A stretch of DNA of 9,199 bases from Ruminococcaceae bacterium UBA1865 (GTDB lineage Bacteria > Bacillota > Clostridia > Oscillospirales > Acutalibacteraceae), in the NCBI GenBank assembly GCA_002338255.1, contig DDHX01000064.1:28902-38100 (forward strand), in the 5' to 3' direction. Under the pieces are notes generated by a model. It was given only the letters and a program-made list of their open reading frames with translations. It was not told where the DNA came from and searched no databases. This document shows positions 1 through 7,343 of the stretch, piece after piece; the first letter of the stretch is position 1, and every line of letters begins with the position of its first letter. Both the position numbers and the translations under genes were made by a program.

Positions 1-2
1 CT

Positions 3-1574
3 TCATGGATGAAGCATAAAGCAGCAAAAAAGCATTACAGTCAGCCGATTAATATTTACGAGCTGCATGTGGGCTCGTGGCGCAGATATGAGGACGGAAA
101 TGCTTTTTCTTATGATAAGCTTGCCGATGAACTGATACCATATGTTAAAAACATGGGCTACACGCACGTTGAACTGATGCCGATCACAGAGTATCCCTAT
201 GACGGTTCGTGGGGATATCAGGTTACCGGATATTTTGCACCAAGTTCCCGGTTTGGCGATCCAAAAGAATTTATGAGTTTTATTGATAAATGCCATAAGG
301 CCGGTATCGGCGTTATTATGGACTGGGTTCCGGCACATTTCCCAAAGGACGAATGCGGCCTTGCCAAATTTGACGGTACGCCGTGCTACGAATACGGTGA
401 CCCGCGCAAAGGTGAGCACAAAGAGTGGGGAACGCTGGTATTTGATTACGGTCGTAATGAAGTGATTAGCTTTCTGATTTCAAGCGCGGTGTTCTGGCTT
501 GAAAAATACCATATTGACGGAATTCGCGCTGACGCGGTTGCGTCCATGCTGTACCTTGACTATAGCCGCAAGGACGGCGAGTGGATACCCAATAAAAACG
601 GCGGAAAAGAAAACTTAGAGGCTGTCGCGTTCCTGCAAAAGCTGAATGAATCTGTATTTGAGCTATTTCCGGACGTGATGATGATTGCCGAGGAGTCGAC
701 CTCGTGGCCGATGGTTTCCAAGCCCACTTTCTGCGGTGGCTTGGGATTCAATTACAAATGGAACATGGGCTGGATGAATGATATGCTGCATTATATGTCA
801 CTTGAGCCGGTTTATCGTAAATTCAACCATGACAATATTACCTTTTCCTTCGTTTACGCGTTTTCCGAAAATTTTATTCTGCCGATTTCACACGATGAGG
901 TTGTGCATGGCAAGGGCTCATTGATCAATAAAATGCCGGGGGACGAAGCGCAAAAGTTTGCGGGCGTTAGGGCTTTTATGTGTTATATGATGGCTCACCC
1001 GGGCAAAAAATTGATTTTTATGGGCACGGAATTCGGGCAGCGCCTCGAGTGGAACTATGAACAGGAGCTTAATTGGCCTCTGCTCGATAAACCGCAGCAT
1101 CAGATGCTGCATCAATTTTTCAAGGACTTGAACCACTTCTATCTTGATACGTCGTCTCTCTGGGAGATCGACTTTTCATGGGAGGGATTTTCGTGGATAT
1201 CCAATGATGATTACACCCAGAGCGTGATTGCTTTCCGCAGAATTGATAAAAGCGGCAATGAAGTGATCATTGTCTGCAATTTTTTGCAAGCGGAGCGAGA
1301 TAATTACGCGATAGGAGTACCGTTTGAGGGAATCTATGCCGAGATATTCTCATCTGACAGCACTATATACGGCGGAGGCGGAATTACCAACGGCAGTGAT
1401 ATCCATTCTGCTAAGAAGCCGATGCACGGCTGCGAGCAATCCATTCATTTGACCTTGCCGCCGATGTCGGTGATTTTTCTCAAATGCCGCCGTAAAACGA
1501 AAAAGGCTGTCAAGCCGGATGTTCCGGTAATTCAAGTAAAGATAGTTAAAAAACCTGCGAAAAATAAAAAATAA
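3..1574 (+). CDS. glgB: 1,4-alpha-glucan (glycogen) branching enzyme GlgB, 5' end outside the window
   Basis: Cytoplasmic GH13 enzyme that cuts alpha-1,4-glucan chains and re-attaches them through alpha-1,6 bonds to branch glycogen. Numbering from the ATG at position 9, the motifs are [10 protein letters not shown] (15-24), DWVPAHFP (105-112), GIRADAVAS with presumed nucleophile Asp175, MIAEES with acid/base Glu228, and [11 protein letters not shown] with transition-state Asp296. The three catalytic residues are therefore present. The ATG at 9 is probably not the start: the frame is open to the window edge and the preceding codons read Ser-Trp, giving the SWMK context usual just before the catalytic domain. 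The N-terminal CBM48 domain, roughly 100-150 residues, should lie upstream. The last 30 residues form a lysine/arginine-rich tail (13 of 30) beyond the C-terminal beta domain. The stop is followed 21 bases later by glgC, so this is one operon. Family and operon assignment are secure; the true start cannot be seen. Confidence 0.96.
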   Translation, partial: SWMKHKAAKKHYSQPINIYELHVGSWRRYEDGNAFSYDKLADELIPYVKNMGYTHVELMPITEYPYDGSWGYQVTGYFAPSSRFGDPKEFMSFIDKCHKAGIGVIMDWVPAHFPKDECGLAKFDGTPCYEYGDPRKGEHKEWGTLVFDYGRNEVISFLISSAVFWLEKYHIDGIRADAVASMLYLDYSRKDGEWIPNKNGGKENLEAVAFLQKLNESVFELFPDVMMIAEESTSWPMVSKPTFCGGLGFNYKWNMGWMNDMLHYMSLEPVYRKFNHDNITFSFVYAFSENFILPISHDEVVHGKGSLINKMPGDEAQKFAGVRAFMCYMMAHPGKKLIFMGTEFGQRLEWNYEQELNWPLLDKPQHQMLHQFFKDLNHFYLDTSSLWEIDFSWEGFSWISNDDYTQSVIAFRRIDKSGNEVIIVCNFLQAERDNYAIGVPFEGIYAEIFSSDSTIYGGGGITNGSDIHSAKKPMHGCEQSIHLTLPPMSVIFLKCRRKTKKAVKPDVPVIQVKIVKKPAKNKK

Positions 1575-1595
1575 TTCACTGAGGAGGGAATTAAA

Positions 1596-2819
1596 ATGTT
1601 GCCAAAACAAGAGGTAGTTGCGATGCTGCTCGCTGGTGGTCAAGGCAGTAGACTGGGCGTGCTGACAAAGACTCTTGCAAAACCAGCTGTGCCATTCGGG
1701 GGGAAGTACCGAATTATTGATTTTCCGCTTTCCAATTGTGTGAATTCCGGGATTGAAACGGTCGGTGTGCTAACACAGTATCAGCCGCTTGTACTGAATG
1801 AGTATATTGGCAGCGGCCAGCCATGGGATTTGGACAGTATGAACGCCGGTGTTCGTGTGCTTCCTCCGTATCAGCGCAGCCGTAAGTCGGATTGGTACAA
1901 AGGAACGGCAAATGCAATTTATCAGAATATTCAATATATTGAAAGATATAATCCTGAATATGTCGTCGTCCTTTCCGGCGACCATATTTACAAAATGGAT
2001 TATTCCAAAATGATTGCTTATCACAAGGAAAAAGAAGCGGACTGCACGATTGCCGAAATCGAGGTATCCTTGGAAGAAGCTTCCCGCTTCGGTATCCTCA
2101 ACACCAATGAAGACGGCTCAATTTATCAGTTTGACGAGAAGCCGAAAGTTCCCAAGAGCAACAAGGCTTCCATGGGTATTTACGTGTTTACGTGGAGCAA
2201 ACTGCGCAAATACCTTGAAGCGGACGAAGCCAATCCCAAATCCTCCAATGATTTTGGAAAGGACGTTCTTCCGGCGATGCTTAACGCGGGGGAGCGCATG
2301 GTCGCCTATCCGTTTGATGGATACTGGAAAGATGTCGGTACGGTTGACAGCCTGTGGGAATCCAACATGGATTTACTGAATCCGAATATTCCGCTTGACT
2401 TAAGCGAGGAAAGCTGGAAAATATATTCCCGCAATCCCGTTATGCCCCCGCATTACATTGCAAATGGCGCAAAGGTACAAAATTCACTTGTAGCCGAGGG
2501 CTGCAACGTTTACGGAGAAATTGATTTTGCCGTACTGTTCTCCGGCGTTTACATTGCTCCGGGCGCGGTAGTAAAGGATTCCATTATCATGCCGGGTACC
2601 CGTGTGGAAGAAAACGCGATCGTGCAGTATGCCATCATCTCCGAAAACGCGGTTATCGGAAAAGGAGCGGTTGTCGGTGCACGTCCCGAGGACATTGAAA
2701 ATAAGGATGAATGGGGCATTGCTGTTGTCGGTGACGGCTGCATCATCGCCCCGGGCACATCAGTACCGCCAAAAGCAATGATAGATGCTGAAACACTGGC
2801 AGAGGAGGCGGCGAAATAA
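1596..2819 (+). CDS. glgC: Glucose-1-phosphate adenylyltransferase, catalytic subunit GlgC
   Basis: Makes ADP-glucose and pyrophosphate from ATP and glucose-1-phosphate, the committed step of bacterial glycogen synthesis. The 407 residues match the normal family length. The nucleotidyltransferase domain shows [10 protein letters not shown] (11-20), [16 protein letters not shown] (28-43), [10 protein letters not shown] (103-112), [10 protein letters not shown] with the presumed metal-binding catalytic Asp129 (127-136), the glucose-1-phosphate motif FDEKP with Lys182 (179-183), and DGYWKDVGT (241-249). Residues from about 290 to 390 are hexapeptide-like and form the left-handed beta-helix domain. 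GAGGAGGG at 1581-1588 lies eight bases before the ATG and supports this start over the internal Met10. Catalytic motifs are intact, in contrast to the next gene. It sits 21 bases after glgB and overlaps glgD by one base. Confidence 0.97.
   Translation: MLPKQEVVAMLLAGGQGSRLGVLTKTLAKPAVPFGGKYRIIDFPLSNCVNSGIETVGVLTQYQPLVLNEYIGSGQPWDLDSMNAGVRVLPPYQRSRKSDWYKGTANAIYQNIQYIERYNPEYVVVLSGDHIYKMDYSKMIAYHKEKEADCTIAEIEVSLEEASRFGILNTNEDGSIYQFDEKPKVPKSNKASMGIYVFTWSKLRKYLEADEANPKSSNDFGKDVLPAMLNAGERMVAYPFDGYWKDVGTVDSLWESNMDLLNPNIPLDLSEESWKIYSRNPVMPPHYIANGAKVQNSLVAEGCNVYGEIDFAVLFSGVYIAPGAVVKDSIIMPGTRVEENAIVQYAIISENAVIGKGAVVGARPEDIENKDEWGIAVVGDGCIIAPGTSVPPKAMIDAETLAEEAAK
2801..2808 (+). promoter_or_regulatory. 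Ribosome binding site of glgD inside glgC, with TAATG stop/start overlap
   Basis: AGAGGAGG lies inside the last codons of glgC, ten bases before the glgD ATG at 2819. The glgC stop TAA (2817-2819) shares its last base with that ATG. Such overlap usually means translational coupling, which would suit two subunits of one complex made in fixed proportion. The coupling itself is an inference. Confidence 0.8.
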
Positions 2820-3937
2820 TGCGCGGAAATAATGTACTGGGATTAATTTTTTCAAATATTCATGAAGAGCAGGTTCGTGAATTAACGGAAAGACGCACCA
2901 TGGGTTCGGTGCCTTTCGGCGGCAGATACCGCTTAATTGATTTTTCAATTTCCAATATGGTGAATTCGGGCATCAACAAGGTCGGCGTCATTACCAAAGG
3001 TAACTACCAGTCTCTGATGGATCACCTTGGTTCCGGAAAAGCGTGGGATTTGTCCCGCAAACGCGAAGGGTTGTATATTCTTCCTCCTTTTGGCAATGAG
3101 TGCAGCCTGTCCAACAGCCGGATTGAGTCGCTTTCCTCTATCAACGTTTTTCTGTCCAATTCGAGGGAAGAATTTGTCCTGCTGACAGACTGCGATGTTG
3201 TGTGCAACATTGATTTTACGGAGGTTGTTTCCTCCCATATTAAAAATAACGCGGATATGACCGTGATTTACCGTTACGGCAAATTGCCCGAAAAGATGCA
3301 TGACGCGTCGGTTTACACGATTGATCCCGACAGCCGTGTGCGTGATATGCTCATCAGCCCGAACACCGACGGTGAGTGCAACTATGGGCTTGGGGGGATG
3401 CTGCTCATTAAGCGGGAACTATTAATTAAGATTGTCGCAGACTGTGTAAGCCGGAATCTTTACAACTTTAAGCGCGATTTTTTACAAAGAAGTCTGAAAA
3501 ATTATCGAATCTATGCATATGAATTCAAAGGATTTACACAGATGGTTTGTTCCATGAATTCGTATTTTGACGCAAATATGGTACTTATGCTTCCTACGGT
3601 CAGGGCACAGCTTTTCAATTCCGACAGGCCGATTTATACTAAAGTACGTGATGACATGCCCGCGCTTTACGGACTCGGTTCAAGTGTGAGCAACTCCATC
3701 ATTGCTGATGGGTGTGTGATTGAGGGCACTGTCGAAAACTGCGTTTTGTTCCGTGGTGTTCATGTTGGAAAGAATGCGAAAATTCAAAATTGCGTTGTGA
3801 TGCAGGACAGTTCCGTCGGGACGAACTGCAAGCTGAATTATGTTGTAATTGATAAAGATGTTGTTATTAAAAACGACCGTTCGCTGCTTGGGTTCCAGTC
3901 CTATCCGGTGTTTATCAGCAAGGGCAGCGTTGTATAA
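2819..3937 (+). CDS. glgD: GlgD, regulatory paralogue of ADP-glucose pyrophosphorylase
   Basis: A 372-residue paralogue of GlgC of the type found in Firmicutes glgCD pairs, where GlgD has little or no activity alone and modifies GlgC. The shared fold is clear: VPFGGRYRLIDFSISN (31-46) parallels the GlgC segment, and residues from about 285 to 350 form the beta-helix. Key catalytic motifs are lost. The glycine-rich LAGGQGSRL is replaced around residues 7-20 by a sequence without the GG-G-R pattern, SGDHIY is replaced by DCDVVC (124-129; the aligned Asp126 remains), FDEKP is absent, and DGYWKDVGT is replaced near 237-246 by FKGFTQMVCS. I infer a regulatory partner forming a heteromer with GlgC. 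It probably arose by tandem duplication. Translation starts from a site within glgC. Confidence 0.94.
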   Translation: MRGNNVLGLIFSNIHEEQVRELTERRTMGSVPFGGRYRLIDFSISNMVNSGINKVGVITKGNYQSLMDHLGSGKAWDLSRKREGLYILPPFGNECSLSNSRIESLSSINVFLSNSREEFVLLTDCDVVCNIDFTEVVSSHIKNNADMTVIYRYGKLPEKMHDASVYTIDPDSRVRDMLISPNTDGECNYGLGGMLLIKRELLIKIVADCVSRNLYNFKRDFLQRSLKNYRIYAYEFKGFTQMVCSMNSYFDANMVLMLPTVRAQLFNSDRPIYTKVRDDMPALYGLGSSVSNSIIADGCVIEGTVENCVLFRGVHVGKNAKIQNCVVMQDSSVGTNCKLNYVVIDKDVVIKNDRSLLGFQSYPVFISKGSVV

Positions 3938-3981
3938 AAATTTATTCTAAAATTATCATTTCAGCTAAGGGGGTTACAAGA

Positions 3982-5415
3982 ATGAAAGTACTCTATTGCA
4001 CCAGTGAAGCAAGGCCTTTTGCCGCTACCGGCGGGTTGGGGGACGTGGCAGGTTCACTGCCGCAGGCACTCAGGTTAAGATTAATCGGCTGCCGCGTGGT
4101 GATGCCGCTGTACGAAGATATTCCTCAGGAGCTGCGTGACAACATGAAGTTTATCACCAGCCTTTCCGTTCCGGTCGCATGGCGCCGTCAATATTGCGGC
4201 GTATTTGAAGCAAGGTCCGGCGGCGTAATCTACTATCTGATTGACAATCAATATTACTTTAAGCGCCATGGCCTTTACGGCCACTATGATGACGCTGAGC
4301 GCTTTGCGTTTTTGTCCCGTGCAGCTCTTGAAATGCTGCCGTATATTGACTTTAAACCGGATGTGATTCACTGCAATGACTGGCAGACAGCATTGATACC
4401 CATCTATTTCAGTATCTTTTATGCAAATAATGAATGGTATCAAGGAATTAAAACGGTCCTAACGATTCATAATATTCAGTATCAGGGAAAATACGGTAAA
4501 GAACTTGTCGAAGATGTGCTGGGAATTCCTGAATCCGATATGCCGATCTTAGAATATGACGACTGTATCAATCTGTTAAAGGGGGGAATTGAGTGCGCGA
4601 ACCGCGTTACGACGGTAAGCCCGACCTACGCGAAGGAAATTCTCGATCCATGGTTCTCCCACGATCTTGACGCTATTTTGAAGGAGCGGGAGTGGAAGCT
4701 TTCGGGTATTTTAAATGGAATCGACACCGTCAGTTACGACCCTGCAAATGACAGCGAAATTTTTGCCCCATATTCTGCGCAGGATATGTCCGGCAAGGCA
4801 AAAAACAAACAGGGTTTGCAGGAGAGGCTGAACCTTGCTCAGGACCCCGAGGTGCCACTGATTGGAATGGTTACCAGAATGGTGTCGCACAAAGGGCTTG
4901 ACTTGGTCAAGGAAACGCTTGATCAGCTGATGCAGGAAACGAACGTACAGTTTGTCATTCTCGGCTCCGGCGATTGGGAGTACGAAAATTTCTTTAAGGA
5001 TATGCAGAATAAATACCCCGGCCGCCTTTGTGCGTGCTTCGGTTTTATACCGGAGCTTTCACGCAAGATTTACGCCGGTACCGATCTTCTGCTGATGCCG
5101 AGCAAGAGCGAGCCATGCGGGCTTGCGCAAATGATTGCCCTGCGTTACGGTACCATTCCGATTATTCGCGAAACAGGCGGGTTAAAGGACTCTATTCAGG
5201 ACAGCGGTGACGGGGAGGGCAATGGCTTTACCTTTCAAACCTATAACGGCGGCGATATGCTTAATGCCATTCACCGTGCGTTGGCGGGCTACTCCAAGCC
5301 GGAAGGGTGGAAGATTTTGGCTGAACGTGCCATGAAATGTGATTTCAGCTGGGGACGTTCCGCAAATGAGTATATCCGCCTTTACCGCGAACTGGTGAAA
5401 GAAAACAAATCATAA
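3982..5415 (+). CDS. glgA: Glycogen synthase (ADP-glucose type), GT5 family
   Basis: Transfers glucose from ADP-glucose to the non-reducing end of alpha-1,4-glucan in the cytoplasm. The 477 residues equal the usual bacterial length. The N-terminal Rossmann half holds the TGGLGDVAGSLP loop (16-27), HCNDWQTAL (130-138) and IHNIQYQGK with His163. The C-terminal half holds GMVTRMVSHKGLDLV with Arg299 and Lys304, then MPSKSEPCGLAQ with Glu377, the family's conserved catalytic-site Glu, and RETGG (396-400). The Lys of the usual KTGGL motif (Lys15 in E. coli) is Ala15 here. The start is supported by TAAGGGGG at 3966-3973, eight bases before the ATG. The 44-base AT-rich gap after glgD shows no hairpin, so co-transcription with glgBCD is likely. 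A hairpin six bases after the stop may end the operon. Confidence 0.96.
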   Translation: MKVLYCTSEARPFAATGGLGDVAGSLPQALRLRLIGCRVVMPLYEDIPQELRDNMKFITSLSVPVAWRRQYCGVFEARSGGVIYYLIDNQYYFKRHGLYGHYDDAERFAFLSRAALEMLPYIDFKPDVIHCNDWQTALIPIYFSIFYANNEWYQGIKTVLTIHNIQYQGKYGKELVEDVLGIPESDMPILEYDDCINLLKGGIECANRVTTVSPTYAKEILDPWFSHDLDAILKEREWKLSGILNGIDTVSYDPANDSEIFAPYSAQDMSGKAKNKQGLQERLNLAQDPEVPLIGMVTRMVSHKGLDLVKETLDQLMQETNVQFVILGSGDWEYENFFKDMQNKYPGRLCACFGFIPELSRKIYAGTDLLLMPSKSEPCGLAQMIALRYGTIPIIRETGGLKDSIQDSGDGEGNGFTFQTYNGGDMLNAIHRALAGYSKPEGWKILAERAMKCDFSWGRSANEYIRLYRELVKENKS

Positions 5416-5420
5416 TGTTT

Positions 5421-5447
5421 CAGCCTGCCGCTTACCGCGGCAGGTTG
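5421..5447 (+). terminator. GC-rich hairpin after glgA, possible intrinsic terminator or attenuator
   Basis: CCTGCCGC (5424-5431) pairs exactly with GCGGCAGG (5437-5444) around the loop TTACC. Three outer pairs, one of them G-U, extend the stem to 11 bp. The following bases, TTCGGGTTT, are a poor U-tract, so termination may be partial and the next gene may be reached by read-through. Confidence 0.55.
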
Positions 5448-5469
5448 TTCGGGTTTATGAGGACACAAA

Positions 5470-6771
5470 ATGAGAAAAAAAAGACGTTTGAAAAATACCA
5501 CTCCATTGTTAGTTGCGGGGGGCATTGTGTTTGTCCTTGCGGCTATATTTGGTGTTTATAAAATAGCGGATGCTGCGTTGGACAGGGTTTTGCCCTCGCC
5601 CAATTCCGTGGTGAGCAGCGCGGACCCCGCAGATAGCAGTAAGGCAGTTGTTTCAAGCCAGTCCGTACTCGTTCCTGAAAGCGAAATACTCAGCAGCGCC
5701 GCGCAAAGCGCTGCAAGTTCCACGGATAATGCTGAATTGCCCGTCATTACCGGTATTTTCGGAAGCTATAACACCGCTGCCCAGCGCAAGCTGTCGGCTA
5801 TGACCTTAAAAGAAAAAGTGGGACAGGTGTTTGTTTTTCGCTGCCCCGAATCGGGTGCGGTCAAAACGGCCGAAGAGTATCAGCCGGGCGGGTATTGCCT
5901 GATGGCTGCAAACTTTCAGAATAAGACCATTGTGCAGGTACAGAGTATGCTGAAATCCTATCAGAGCGCAAGCAAAACACACATGATTCTTTGCTGTGAC
6001 GAGGAAGGCGGTACGGTAGTCCGTATCAGTAAATACTCCGCACTTGCCGCGAGTGCATTCAAGTCGCCGCAGCAGGTATTCAAGCGTTCAGGGTTGGATG
6101 GAATTTACAATGATACCGTGAAAAAAGCACAGCTCTTAAAAAAACTCGGACTAAACCTGAATTTAGCGCCGGTCTGTGACGTATCCACCAATTTTTCCGA
6201 CTTTATTTACGACCGTTCATTTGGAAAAAACGCCGCACAAACTTCGAAATTTGTCACAACATCGGTCAACGCATACAACAGCCAAAACCTTTCGTGTACG
6301 CTGAAGCATTTTCCGGGGTATGGCAATAACAAGGATACACACACGGGGATTGCCTATGACAAGCGCAGCTACAGCACTTTTACAAGTTCAGACTTTCTTC
6401 CGTTTACAGCGGGAATCAATGCCGGAGCGCAGTGCGTTCTGGTTTCACACAACATTGTAAACTGCATGGACGCGAAAAATCCGGCTTCGCTTTCTCCAAA
6501 GGTACACAGTATTCTGCGCAAGGAACTTGGCTTTACAGGGGTTATCATGACGGATGATTTGTCCATGGATGCCATACCGGACTTCACAGGCGGCAAAAAT
6601 CCGTCTGTGGCAGCCTTCAACGCCGGAAACGATATCCTTTTATCCTCCAACACAGCGGAGGATTTTAATGCGCTGTATGCCGCCGTACAGAACGGCAGCG
6701 TCACGGAGCAGCGGCTCAATGAAAGTGTTTTGCGTATCCTTGCGTGGAAATATAAAATGGGAATTATCTGA
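5470..6771 (+). CDS. Membrane-anchored glycoside hydrolase family 3, NagZ-type beta-N-acetylhexosaminidase
   Basis: Predicted to remove N-acetylglucosamine from peptidoglycan fragments outside the membrane. The 433 residues start with a basic stretch (MRKKRR), then one hydrophobic segment at about 12-30 that reads as an uncleaved signal anchor, since no clear cleavage or lipobox Cys follows. A Ser/Ala-rich linker spans about 42-86 and the GH3 domain about 100-433. It contains CDEEGG (176-181), NLAPVCDV (231-238), KHFPGYG (279-285), the Asp289-x-His291 pair corresponding to the NagZ acid/base dyad, and MTDDLSM (360-366) with presumed nucleophile Asp362. The usual KHFPGHG has Tyr for the second His. 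TGAGGA at 5458-5463 supports the start. Substrate is inferred from the NagZ-like motifs; a beta-glucosidase role is less likely. There is no evident link to glycogen despite the position 54 bases after glgA. Confidence 0.88.
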   Translation: MRKKRRLKNTTPLLVAGGIVFVLAAIFGVYKIADAALDRVLPSPNSVVSSADPADSSKAVVSSQSVLVPESEILSSAAQSAASSTDNAELPVITGIFGSYNTAAQRKLSAMTLKEKVGQVFVFRCPESGAVKTAEEYQPGGYCLMAANFQNKTIVQVQSMLKSYQSASKTHMILCCDEEGGTVVRISKYSALAASAFKSPQQVFKRSGLDGIYNDTVKKAQLLKKLGLNLNLAPVCDVSTNFSDFIYDRSFGKNAAQTSKFVTTSVNAYNSQNLSCTLKHFPGYGNNKDTHTGIAYDKRSYSTFTSSDFLPFTAGINAGAQCVLVSHNIVNCMDAKNPASLSPKVHSILRKELGFTGVIMTDDLSMDAIPDFTGGKNPSVAAFNAGNDILLSSNTAEDFNALYAAVQNGSVTEQRLNESVLRILAWKYKMGII

Positions 6772-6813
6772 TACAATTAAGAAAGAATAATAATGTTAAT
6801 GGAAGACAAATGA

Positions 6814-6833
6814 ATTGATAAAACATGATCAAT
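6814..6833. repeat. Short inverted repeat upstream of the 137-residue gene
   Basis: ATTGAT (6814-6819) and ATCAAT (6828-6833) form perfect 6-bp arms around an 8-base spacer, 20 bases before the start of the next gene. It could be an operator, but the 81-base gap is AT-rich and a chance match is quite possible. I see no convincing promoter or terminator in this gap. Confidence 0.3.
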
Positions 6834-6852
6834 ATAGAATAAGGAGGAAACA

Positions 6853-7266
6853 ATGAATTTCAATTTAACACAGGAACAAAAGACGATTTTGCATGATATG
6901 CGACAAGCGGAGCGCTTCCCGATTGTACGGCTTGAGCTGCACAGTTCCCGCGAGGAAGAGCTCGTCAACACGGCGCTGAATTATGTTTGGATTACCGCTG
7001 AGAATGATTCAATGGAATTGGTAAAAGCGCGCGCTGCCGCACTGCAAAGCTTAATGGAGCAGGGACTTGTTTTTATCGACTACACCATTCGGGTTTGGGT
7101 GACCGGTGACTATGATGTTTACTATAAGAGTAAAATTTATGAGTTTCTCTGTCATACGGTGATGGAAAATTCAAAACAGCCGGATACGCTTTTTGATTTA
7201 CCTTATCTGAGAAAAGGCTATGCGGAGCTGACACGCAAGGGCGAAACAGTCGCGGCACAGCTATAA
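6853..7266 (+). CDS. Uncharacterised 137-residue protein, possibly winged-helix-like
   Basis: I do not recognise this family. It is a soluble protein with no signal peptide, membrane segment or Cys-cluster; the only Cys is at about residue 96. The N-terminal third is charged and helical (TQEQKTILHDMRQAER). The middle alternates helix and strand (ALQSLMEQGLVFIDYTIRVW, about residues 57-76). The C-terminus reads YAELTRKGETVAAQL (123-137), resembling the LTxKG ending of some winged-helix proteins; this is only a resemblance. The start is firm: TAAGGAGG at 6840-6847 is an excellent ribosome binding site five bases before the ATG. It lies 81 bases after the GH3 gene with no clear terminator between, and a strong hairpin follows 20 bases after its stop. 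Codon use looks like that of its neighbours, so it is probably a real expressed gene. Confidence 0.8.
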   Translation: MNFNLTQEQKTILHDMRQAERFPIVRLELHSSREEELVNTALNYVWITAENDSMELVKARAAALQSLMEQGLVFIDYTIRVWVTGDYDVYYKSKIYEFLCHTVMENSKQPDTLFDLPYLRKGYAELTRKGETVAAQL

Positions 7267-7285
7267 TACAGACAAAGACAACAAA

Positions 7286-7318
7286 CAACCGGCTCGCCGA
7301 AATTCGGCGGGTCGGTTG
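7286..7318. terminator. Strong hairpin between converging genes, probable bidirectional terminator
   Basis: CAACCGGCTCGCCGAA (7286-7301) pairs with TTCGGCGGGTCGGTTG (7303-7318), with only two G-U pairs; the realistic loop is AAATT closed by G-C. On the + strand the stem is followed by CATTTT, and on the - strand by TTTGTTGTCTTTG. It lies between the + strand gene ending at 7266 and the - strand gene ending at 7344, so it probably ends both transcripts. Confidence 0.85.
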
Positions 7319-7343
7319 CATTTTATGCGTATTATGATATAAT
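7316..7343 (+). promoter_or_regulatory. Promoter-like sequence pointing antisense into the XRE gene
   Basis: TATAAT (7338-7343) carries an extended -10 TG at 7335-7336, and TTGCAT (7316-7321) sits 16 bases upstream as a weak -35. It overlaps the foot of the terminator hairpin and would transcribe the + strand across the 3' end of the - strand repressor gene. The region is AT-rich, so it may be a chance match. Confidence 0.3.

Noticed and set aside
9..11. ATG at position 9 as the true start of glgB
   Set aside because: There is no ribosome binding site before it, the frame is open to the window edge, and the Ser-Trp codons before it fit the normal internal GlgB sequence. The enzyme would otherwise lack its N-terminal domain.
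3..419. 138-codon open frame on the - strand opposite glgB
   Set aside because: It lies wholly opposite the conserved catalytic domain of GlgB, has no ribosome binding site and its product resembles nothing. It is an antisense shadow.
2945..3301. 118-codon open frame on the - strand opposite glgD
   Set aside because: It is antisense to a conserved coding region, with no start signals and no recognisable product.
5693..5712. Inverted repeat CAGCGC/GCGCTG within the Ser/Ala-rich linker of the GH3 gene
   Set aside because: It is inside a coding region of repeated Ser/Ala codons, which readily generate such palindromes, and there is no U-tract or regulatory context.
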